49,855 nucleotides of DNA from Bacteroidales bacterium. Its GTDB lineage: Bacteria; Bacteroidota; Bacteroidia; Bacteroidales; UBA7960. The stretch's first letter is position 1. Each line of letters opens with the position of its first letter. Location of the stretch: the NCBI GenBank assembly GCA_003560165.1, contig PWJC01000181.1, positions 1 to 49,855 on the forward strand. The letters are read 5' to 3'. Shown here one piece after another: positions 27,095 to 33,714 of this stretch. Both the position numbers and the translations under genes were made by a program. The notes beneath the pieces are model-generated. The model saw nothing but the letters and a program-made list of their open reading frames with translations. It was not told the DNA's origin and did no database searches.

Positions 27095-27940
27095 ATGAAC
27101 AGTCCGGAGCTTCATATGGATGCCGACAACCAACAAGTCCGGGAAGAAGTTGTCAAACAGGCATTGTCCGATCCTTGCTGTCTTGCCAGGGCCAGGGCGG
27201 TCAGGCAGATCCCCGACCAGAAGGTGCTCTCGAAGGTAGCGGCCACCGATCCGCATCATTATGTAAGGCAAGCTGCGGTCGAAATGCTGGAAGACGAGGT
27301 GGTGCTATCGCAAATTGCCTGCGAGGATCCCGATGATTTTGTGTGCATGGCCGCCGTAAGAAAGATTAGTGACGAGGCGGTGCTGGCAGCTATCGTTTTA
27401 AGGCGGGAGAATGATTATTATATCTGCCGGGAGTCCATTCGGCGTATGCGCAACAATCAACTCCTGGCCGAACTGGTTGACAAACTGCGCGACCGCGATA
27501 TCAGATGCGCGGCAGTCGGGGCGATCTCCGACCAGGTTGTATTGGTGCAGATTGCCCGGAAAAACTGTGATTTCTATGTCCGTTCGCAGGCACTCAAAAG
27601 GATTACCGACGCGGAAGTGTTGTCTGAAATTGCCCGTACCGACAGTGATTTTTATGTAAGGGCACTGGCTGTGAGTCAGACAGACGACCAACAGCTGATC
27701 GGCGAACTCGCCGTCAACGATCCCGACTATTATGTCAGGAGACGTGCCGTTTCAAAATTATCGGATGGTCAGTTGCTCCGGGCCATCCTTCTCGGGGACG
27801 AAGACTTTGAAGTAAGGCAACAGGCTCTGCTCAGTATTACCAACCGGGAACTCCTGGAGGAGTTGCAGCAGGAAATATGCAACCGTTACCTATTGGATAA
27901 GTTAAGGTCTCATCTTGACCGCCTGAGGAATCAGCCATGA
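27095..27940 (+). CDS. HEAT/LRV-like solenoid repeat protein
   Basis: 281 residues made almost entirely of about nine helical repeats. From residue 158 the period is exactly 26: units begin at 158, 184, 210 and 236 with the pattern xDFYVRxxAV followed by I/LxDxxxLxxIA. Earlier units (about 27-157) are more diverged, one slightly longer. The pattern recalls LRV (leucine-rich variant) and HEAT-like repeats, which usually bind other proteins. There is no signal peptide or membrane segment, so it is probably cytoplasmic. ATG 27095 is chosen because the longer frame starts inside the promoter box. Its stop overlaps the lplA start as ATGA, implying translational coupling. Binding partner and function are unknown. 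Confidence 0.82.
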   Translation: MNSPELHMDADNQQVREEVVKQALSDPCCLARARAVRQIPDQKVLSKVAATDPHHYVRQAAVEMLEDEVVLSQIACEDPDDFVCMAAVRKISDEAVLAAIVLRRENDYYICRESIRRMRNNQLLAELVDKLRDRDIRCAAVGAISDQVVLVQIARKNCDFYVRSQALKRITDAEVLSEIARTDSDFYVRALAVSQTDDQQLIGELAVNDPDYYVRRRAVSKLSDGQLLRAILLGDEDFEVRQQALLSITNRELLEELQQEICNRYLLDKLRSHLDRLRNQP

Positions 27941-28914
27941 ACATCTTTTCTCCGCCGACCACCGATCCTTATTTAAACCTGGCTATGGAAGAATACTTCC
28001 TCAGGCATTCCGAAGAAGAATTCGTGATGTGTTGGTGGAGTACCCCCTCCGTTGTGGTAGGCAAACACCAGAATGCCCTTGCGGAGGTGAATGTCCCCTT
28101 CGTCTTGAAAAAGAGAATACCGGTGATCAGGAGACTCTCGGGCGGAGGGACGGTTTTCCACGGCCCGGGCAACCTGAACTTCAGCTTTATTCGCAACGGA
28201 TGCGCAGGCCGGTTGGTTGACTTTAGGAAACATACCGCCCCCATTATTGATTTTTTGCGCTCACTGGGTATTGCTGCCCGTTTTGAGGGTAAAAACGACA
28301 TCCGTGCCAATGGGCTGAAAATATCCGGCAACGCCGAACATGTATACAAGAACCGGTTGTTGCATCACGGCACCCTGTTATTTGATGCCGACCTTGACAT
28401 GCTCGGTGAGGCCATCCGGGTGGTGCCCGGCCGCTATACCGGCCGGAGTGTGCAATCGGTAAGGAGCCGGGTCGGAAACATCATTCGGCTGCCGGATCGT
28501 CCCATGACTTTTGATGGTTTCAAAAAGCAACTAGAAGCTTTCCTGAGTGAGCGTTTCGCCCACATTGCCAGGTATTCTCCTGATGAGAAGGAGAAAACCG
28601 GTATCCGGTCGTTGGCCGGCGAAAAATATACTTCCTGGGAGTGGAACTACGGATATTCGCCCCCTTATGAATTCAGCAGTGAGGCCGATGTCGGGCAGGG
28701 GCCAATCAGGTTAACGCTTTCGGTAGCAAACGGGGTGATCGGTATGGCCGTTGCCTGGGGAGTGGGGCGGACGCCTCCCTGGCTGGCTCTGGCAGCTGAA
28801 CTGCCCGGGTTGCGACACCACCCGGACGATATCTTCGGCTTGCTCAAAAGGCATGGGTTGCTGCCGGAGAAGGCCGGCGAGCTGTCCGGGAATATGGCCC
28901 GGCTGTTCTTTTAG
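27937..28914 (+). CDS. lplA: Lipoate--protein ligase
   Basis: 325 residues. The protein activates lipoate with ATP and attaches it to lipoyl-domain lysines of 2-oxoacid dehydrogenases or GcvH. Key motifs: SVVVGKHQNALAEV, RRLSGGGTVFHGPGNLN at 65-81, and Lys128 in GLKISGNAE, the lysine position that contacts lipoyl-AMP in LplA. The C-terminal accessory domain (about 245-325) is present, as in bacterial LplA. Translation probably couples to the preceding repeat-protein gene through the ATGA overlap. The stop shares a four-base overlap (TTAG) with the stop of the convergent rnz. Confidence 0.94.
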   Translation: MNIFSPPTTDPYLNLAMEEYFLRHSEEEFVMCWWSTPSVVVGKHQNALAEVNVPFVLKKRIPVIRRLSGGGTVFHGPGNLNFSFIRNGCAGRLVDFRKHTAPIIDFLRSLGIAARFEGKNDIRANGLKISGNAEHVYKNRLLHHGTLLFDADLDMLGEAIRVVPGRYTGRSVQSVRSRVGNIIRLPDRPMTFDGFKKQLEAFLSERFAHIARYSPDEKEKTGIRSLAGEKYTSWEWNYGYSPPYEFSSEADVGQGPIRLTLSVANGVIGMAVAWGVGRTPPWLALAAELPGLRHHPDDIFGLLKRHGLLPEKAGELSGNMARLFF

Positions 28915-29840
28915 CCCGGCTGGGGACCAACAGTTACCACCATGCCTTCCTCGGCAAGCAGGGTTTGCGGAAACACGGCCCTGGCCTCTTCCCTGAACAA
29001 CTCCATGTCTTTGTACCTGGCCGAATAATGCCCGAGCAGCAATTGCTTTACCCCGGCCTTTTTGGCCAGGGTAGCTGCTTCGACTGTGGTGCTGTGCATT
29101 TTTTCCCTGGCCACTTCCGCCTTGTCGTGCAAAAATGTGGCTTCGTGGTAGAGCAGGTCGGCACCCCGGATCATCCCAAGGAAGCTTTCGGTATAGTGGG
29201 TGTCTGAGCAATAGGCATAGCTGCGCGGGGGGGGAGGGTCGAAGGTAATTTCCCGGTTGGGGACAATCTGCCGGTTGTCGAGTTCCAGATCTTCGCCTTT
29301 TTTGATCATGGGCATTTTCTGATATGGAATGCGGTATTTTTTGATGTTCTCCTTGATGATCTTTCTTTCTCTCTCCTTTTCACTGAACAGGAATCCGAAT
29401 GTGGGAATGCGGTGTTCCATGGCTATGGCCTTTATGCTGAGCTGTTTGTCTTGATAGAGCTCCTGTTCGTGTTCGCCAACTTCATGGAAATGGACCTCAT
29501 AGGATGGCCTCAGCTGGGAAACCCGGTAGTGCAGCCCGATGATCTCCTCCAGCCCCGGTGGCGAATACACATGCAGGTCGTGTTTCCTGCCCAGGAGGTG
29601 GTATGAGAAAATCAACCCGGGCAGACCCAGGTAGTGGTCGCCATGCAGATGGGTGATGAATATATGGTTGACCTTCATCAGGGGCATTCTGAACCTGCGC
29701 AGCTGCATCTGCGTCCCTTCTGCACAGTCGAGCAGGAAGAACTTATTGTGGTGCATCAGCAACTGTGCGCTCGTATGTCTTTCGGAGGTGGGGGTAGCTG
29801 CCGAAGAACCAAGGATGCTGGTTTGGAATACGGGAAACAT
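28911..29840 (-). CDS. rnz: Ribonuclease Z
   Basis: 309 residues from ATG 29840; a TTG at 29849 would add three residues. The endonuclease trims the 3' trailer of tRNA precursors. The beta-lactamase-fold metal site THLHGDH is present, with ILGSSAATPT and the lipid-like loop start AEGTQMQLRR near the N-terminus. YCSDTHYTES and the C-terminal LLGHYSARY supply further ligands. There is room for the flexible exosite arm (about residues 140-200). The gene is the last of the minus-strand run M23 peptidase, dxr, rseP, rnz, starting 9 bases after the rseP stop. It contains a run of eight G on the plus strand at 29227-29234. Confidence 0.95.
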   Translation of the reverse strand: MFPVFQTSILGSSAATPTSERHTSAQLLMHHNKFFLLDCAEGTQMQLRRFRMPLMKVNHIFITHLHGDHYLGLPGLIFSYHLLGRKHDLHVYSPPGLEEIIGLHYRVSQLRPSYEVHFHEVGEHEQELYQDKQLSIKAIAMEHRIPTFGFLFSEKERERKIIKENIKKYRIPYQKMPMIKKGEDLELDNRQIVPNREITFDPPPPRSYAYCSDTHYTESFLGMIRGADLLYHEATFLHDKAEVAREKMHSTTVEAATLAKKAGVKQLLLGHYSARYKDMELFREEARAVFPQTLLAEEGMVVTVGPQPG

Positions 29841-29849
29841 AGCATGCAA

Positions 29850-31172
29850 TTAGCGGAACAGCCTCAGGATGTCATTGAGGTTAACCAGCAATATCAGGGT
29901 CAGCAGCAACAACATTCCGACCATCTGGGCATATTCCATAAATTTTTCCGGTGGCTTTTTGCCGGCAATGATCTCATAGAAGAGGAACATCACATGCCCT
30001 CCGTCGAGCGCAGGTATGGGCAGGATATTCATCACGGCCAGTATGATCGACAAAAACGCGGTCATGGTCCAGAAATGCAGCCAGTTCCAGGTGGGAGAAA
30101 AGATGCCTCCGATGGTGATGAACCCTCCCAGGCTGTCCCGGGCGCTCACCTCCGGTCGGAACAACAGCCCCAGGTCGCGGAAGTAATCCCTGGTGGTGGT
30201 ATAGGCCCTGTTGATGCCGGCCGGAATGGCCGACAGCAGGGAATAGTCCTTTGTTTTGGTGTTCAGCATCTCAAAGGGGTCTTTCCTGTAGGCCCCTACC
30301 CTGGCCTGCTCGGGGATGGTGATGTCCAGTGTTTTGATCTCACCCTCCCTTTCGATGGTCAGCGTGGTTTCCTGCCCGGCATAATCACCGATGGTTTGGG
30401 CAAACTCCACAAAGGACCAGGTTTCCTGATCCCCGACGCCCCTGATGTGATCTCCCACTTCCACACCGGCTTTTTCGGCCGGGGAATCGGGTAAAAAGCC
30501 AACAACAATAAAGGGAAAACGGATGGAAATAAAATCCCCACCCCTGGCGGCGATCAGTTTGCCATAGAACCCTTCGGGCACATTGAGTGTGATCTCTTCA
30601 TCATTGCGCAACACGGTCACGCTGTTGGCCTCTCCGCGGGCGAAAGAACGCATCAGCGACATCCAGTCGCCGGGGTCATCGCCGTTTACAGCCAAAATAT
30701 GGTCGCCGGTCTCAAGCCCTATTTCCCTGCCAAGTTCCTCGGCCACAATGCCGTATTCCAGATTTTCTACCGGCAGGTATTCGTCACCGGTTGAGTAAAG
30801 CATAAAAACGTAAATCAATGCTGCCAGCACCACGTTGAAAAACACTCCGCCCACCATGACAATCAATCGTTGCCATGCCGGTTTCGAACGAAATTCGTAG
30901 GGCTTGGGTGGCTTCTTCATCTGTTCTTTATCCATCGATTCGTCGATCATGCCGGCGATCTTTACATAACCGCCCAGGGGAAGCCATCCCATCCCGTAGG
31001 TGGTCTCGCCATGGCGAAACTTAAAGAGAGAAAAGCCTGGATTGAAGAAGAGGTAGAATTTTTCTACCCTAATGCCGAAAAGGCGGGCGAACAAAAAATG
31101 CCCCAGCTCGTGAATGATGACAAGTATGGAAAGGCTCAGAAAGAATTGCAGGGCTTTGATCAAAATATCCAT
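29850..31172 (-). CDS. rseP: RIP site-2 metalloprotease RseP
   Basis: 440 residues. Inner-membrane zinc protease with HELGH at residues 21-25 in the first helix and the second active-site motif ALDGGHVMF near residue 390. Two PDZ-like segments lie between (about 125-195 and 205-290, the second with GFLPDSPAEKAGVEVGD). RseP-type enzymes cleave transmembrane regulators and remnant signal peptides. Bacteroidota often use them with anti-sigma factors, but no such target is encoded here. It is 45 bases downstream of dxr, a common arrangement in this phylum, and that gap carries a small duplicated GTGTAAGTG. Confidence 0.95.
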   Translation of the reverse strand: MDILIKALQFFLSLSILVIIHELGHFLFARLFGIRVEKFYLFFNPGFSLFKFRHGETTYGMGWLPLGGYVKIAGMIDESMDKEQMKKPPKPYEFRSKPAWQRLIVMVGGVFFNVVLAALIYVFMLYSTGDEYLPVENLEYGIVAEELGREIGLETGDHILAVNGDDPGDWMSLMRSFARGEANSVTVLRNDEEITLNVPEGFYGKLIAARGGDFISIRFPFIVVGFLPDSPAEKAGVEVGDHIRGVGDQETWSFVEFAQTIGDYAGQETTLTIEREGEIKTLDITIPEQARVGAYRKDPFEMLNTKTKDYSLLSAIPAGINRAYTTTRDYFRDLGLLFRPEVSARDSLGGFITIGGIFSPTWNWLHFWTMTAFLSIILAVMNILPIPALDGGHVMFLFYEIIAGKKPPEKFMEYAQMVGMLLLLTLILLVNLNDILRLFR

Positions 31173-31217
31173 TGGTGGAGTGTGGTTTGTGTAAGTGATA
31201 GTGTAAGTGCTTTTTAA

Positions 31218-32402
31218 TTAACGGGCTGACGGCGAAAATGTTCTCACCAGCCTGCGGGCATGCCGCCTGGCCTGTTTGTCTGTTTCTTTGATCTGGTCGA
31301 GGGTAGGTGCTTCAATAAATGGGATGTTGGCCATGCATTCGCCGATCACCTCAGGGATGTGCAAAAACCCTGCCCTTTTGTTCAGAAAAGCCCATACGGC
31401 AATTTCATTGGCTGCATTCATTGCACAGGGGATGTTACCACCTCTTTCCAGTGCTTCGTAAGCCAGTCCCAGACAGGGAAAGGCTTCTGTGTCGGGTTGT
31501 TCGAAAGTCAGGGTGGGGAAGTCGGCGAAGCTGAATCGTTTAAAGGCAGAGGGGATGCGACGGGGGTATCCCAGGGCATACTGTATAGGCAGCTTCATGT
31601 CGGGAAGCCCCATCTGGGCCTTCATCGATCCGTCCTCAAACTGAACAACCGAATGTATGATGGATTGCGGATGGATGATGACCCCGATCTGTGAGGCTGA
31701 GAGATCAAAAAACCACCTTGCCTCAATGACCTCCAGGCCTTTGTTCATCATGGAAGCTGAGTCGATGGTGATCTTTGGCCCCATGTCGTAGTTCGGATGG
31801 TTCAGGGCCTCCTGCCTGCTGACCCTGGCCAGTTCTTCCCTTTTCATGCCCCTGAATGGGCCGCCACTGGCTGTAAGGTAGACCTTTTCGACAGGATTCC
31901 GGGATTCCCCGAGCAGGCATTGGAAAATGGCCGAATGTTCCGAATCGACAGGAAGGATGTTCACCCCCCCCTGCCTGGCCAGGCCACCGATGATATGTCC
32001 GGCCACTACCAGGGCTTCCTTGTTGGCCAGGGCAATGTTCTTTCCGTGTTTGATGGCATGGATGGTTGGCTCAAGCCCCGAAAAGCCGGCCAGGGCTGTA
32101 AGCACTGTATCGAGGGAGGAGAACTCGACCACCTCTGACAATGCCTGTTCGCCTGCATGCACCTTTACCGGCAAATGCGACAGCGCCTCCCTTACCCGGG
32201 TATAATGCCTGTGGTTGCCTATGACCACGTTTGAGGGAACAAATTTGAGGGCCTGGCTGATCAGAAGCCTGGCATTATTCCCGGCGCTCAATACCTCGAT
32301 CGAAAAAAGTTCCCGATTGGCATTGGCCACTTCCAATGCCTGACGTCCTACCGAACCGGTAGACCCAAGGATGGCAATCTTTTTCGGTGGAAGGGCGGTC
32401 AT
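31218..32402 (-). CDS. dxr: 1-deoxy-D-xylulose 5-phosphate reductoisomerase
   Basis: 394 residues, normal for Dxr. It makes 2-C-methyl-D-erythritol 4-phosphate in the MEP isoprenoid pathway. The NADPH-binding motif is ILGSTGSVGRQALEV near the N-terminus. Further marks are ANKEALVVAG, PVDSEHSAIFQCL (metal and substrate ligands), SASMMNKGLEVIEA and the flexible-loop region with HPQSIIHSVVQFEDGS. All expected catalytic residues appear to be present. The start (ATG 32402) overlaps the end of the M23 peptidase gene by 4 bases, so the two are probably translated from one mRNA. Confidence 0.97.
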   Translation of the reverse strand: MTALPPKKIAILGSTGSVGRQALEVANANRELFSIEVLSAGNNARLLISQALKFVPSNVVIGNHRHYTRVREALSHLPVKVHAGEQALSEVVEFSSLDTVLTALAGFSGLEPTIHAIKHGKNIALANKEALVVAGHIIGGLARQGGVNILPVDSEHSAIFQCLLGESRNPVEKVYLTASGGPFRGMKREELARVSRQEALNHPNYDMGPKITIDSASMMNKGLEVIEARWFFDLSASQIGVIIHPQSIIHSVVQFEDGSMKAQMGLPDMKLPIQYALGYPRRIPSAFKRFSFADFPTLTFEQPDTEAFPCLGLAYEALERGGNIPCAMNAANEIAVWAFLNKRAGFLHIPEVIGECMANIPFIEAPTLDQIKETDKQARRHARRLVRTFSPSAR

Positions 32403-33283
32403 TGAAATGCGATATAGTCGAGGGGATTGACCGGGTTGCCATTGAACCAGAGTTCAAAATGCAGGTGGGTTCCCGTGGAATAGAAACCGGTGTCGCCGAT
32501 GATGGCGATGGGCTCCCCGGCCTCAACAAAATTGCCTTGCTCCTTGAGCAGCCGGCTGTTGTGCTTATAGATCGATACCAGGCTGTTGCCATGCTGTATC
32601 CCGATGGTGTAACCCGTTTCCATGGTCCAGGCAGAAATAATGACGGTCCCGTCCAGGGTGGCCTTAATCACCTGGTCCAGTTCAGCCACCACATCCACAC
32701 CATAATGCCCCGCTCCGGGATTGAAGTGATTGGTAATTATGCCGGTAAGGGGTAGGAAAAACAACGACATGCCCGGCTGCTGAACCATCAGGAATTCGTT
32801 TTGTGTCGGGTAGTGGATGTTGGATGTTTGCGAACCCTCCATTTCGGCCCTGAGCAGGGAATCCTCCCTGGAGCGGGGAAGTTCGTAGATGGCGAATGCT
32901 TCCGGATCTTCCGGGGTATCAGGGATCTCCTCGATCAGATCCCTCCCCTCGACAATGTTGCGTATATTCAGGATATACAAATCTTTCTGACGGAGGCTGA
33001 TTTCGAGCGAATCGGCCCTGAGCGAGAGTTCCCTGAGCACCTTGCGGGTGTTGAAGTCGGCATACCCCGGAATGTACTCTCTCAGGGGGGTAAAGGCAAT
33101 CAGGTAAATGGTCGCAACAACAAGAAAAATGCCCATGGTGGCAAAAAACAAAAAAACATTCAGGCGCGAAAGCCTGATGCTGAGTTTTTCCTCCAGGGTA
33201 TCGTTGTGCATGATCACCAGGCGATACTTGTTGTGGAGTTTTCTGAAAAAACCCTGTTGTCCCTTTTTGTTTTTTTCTGCCAT
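32399..33283 (-). CDS. Membrane-anchored M23 (LytM) peptidoglycan metallopeptidase
   Basis: 294 residues. A basic N-terminus and one transmembrane helix (about 43-63) are followed by a short helical, coiled-coil-like linker (about 78-118) and a C-terminal LytM domain (about 180-290). Zinc ligands look complete: His193 and Asp197 in HYGVD, and His275 in HLHFELW, with His241 in the catalytic YKH position. It is thus expected to be an active endopeptidase against peptidoglycan cross-links, held in the inner membrane and acting in the periplasm. It is the first gene of the operon with dxr, rseP and rnz, and is divergent from the PorW/SprE-like gene. Confidence 0.93.
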   Translation of the reverse strand: MAEKNKKGQQGFFRKLHNKYRLVIMHNDTLEEKLSIRLSRLNVFLFFATMGIFLVVATIYLIAFTPLREYIPGYADFNTRKVLRELSLRADSLEISLRQKDLYILNIRNIVEGRDLIEEIPDTPEDPEAFAIYELPRSREDSLLRAEMEGSQTSNIHYPTQNEFLMVQQPGMSLFFLPLTGIITNHFNPGAGHYGVDVVAELDQVIKATLDGTVIISAWTMETGYTIGIQHGNSLVSIYKHNSRLLKEQGNFVEAGEPIAIIGDTGFYSTGTHLHFELWFNGNPVNPLDYIAFQ

Positions 33284-33313
33284 GTTTCAACGGCTTCTTC
33301 TGGCCTGATCCGG

Positions 33314-33321
33314 CAAAATTA
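33314..33321 (-). promoter_or_regulatory. Candidate -7 box for the M23 peptidase-dxr-rseP-rnz operon
   Basis: The minus strand reads TAATTTTG, matching TAnnTTTG, 30 bases before the start at 33283, in the 107-base divergent gap. Confidence 0.4.
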
Positions 33322-33362
33322 ATCATTTTTGCATTCATAAAATATTTCAGCAAATAGGGAGT

Positions 33363-33370
33363 TATACTTG
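33363..33370 (+). promoter_or_regulatory. Candidate -7 box for the PorW/SprE-like gene
   Basis: TATACTTG differs from TAnnTTTG at one position and lies 20 bases before the ATG at 33391. Confidence 0.3.
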
Positions 33371-33390
33371 TGGAATAAACAGCTGTGTTC

Positions 33391-33714
33391 ATGCCCGACT
33401 TTTTTGTACGCTTCTCAAGGGCTTTCCTGTTGGTGGCCCTGTTGCTGCTTGCTCCCCTGTACTGGAGTTGCTCTACCCAGAAAGACTCTTTTGTGAACAG
33501 GGCCTATCACACCGTGAATGCCAAATACAACGGGTTCTTCAATGCCCGGGAGAGTTACCGGGAAGGGGTTTTGCGTTTGTCCAGGATGCATGTCGACAAC
33601 TACGACCAGGTTTTGTCGGTGTTCAGGTATGGTTCAGAGCAGCAGGCTTCGTCTGTTGTCAGTTACATGGATGTTGCCTACGAAAAGGCAAGCCTGGTGA
33701 TCAGGCGGCATTAG
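33391..33714 (+). CDS. PorW/SprE-like T9SS lipoprotein, N-terminal part ending at an in-frame TAG
   Basis: 107 residues from ATG 33391 (GTG 33385 is an alternative). Lipoprotein signal peptide with WSCST, acylated Cys near residue 27. Then comes the opening typical of the T9SS lipoproteins PorW/SprE as I remember it: NRAYHTVNAKYNGFFNARESY, VDNYDQVLSVF and MDVAYEKASLVIRRH. The codon after RRH is TAG (33712-33714). The downstream frame continues without any shift into the rest of the same protein, so this is the front part of an interrupted gene. On its own it would be a small lipoprotein lacking the repeat domain. Confidence 0.8.
   Translation: MPDFFVRFSRAFLLVALLLLAPLYWSCSTQKDSFVNRAYHTVNAKYNGFFNARESYREGVLRLSRMHVDNYDQVLSVFRYGSEQQASSVVSYMDVAYEKASLVIRRH

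Noticed and set aside
29227-29234. Run of eight G in rnz as a phase-variation switch
   Set aside because: It encodes a proline stretch in a housekeeping nuclease; switching off an RNase needed for tRNA maturation is implausible.
33712-33714. Reading TAG as a sense codon throughout this genome
   Set aside because: TAG properly ends at least tamB, lplA, atpE, atpH, ygeW and the AI-2E-family transporter gene at their expected lengths, so general reassignment does not fit.
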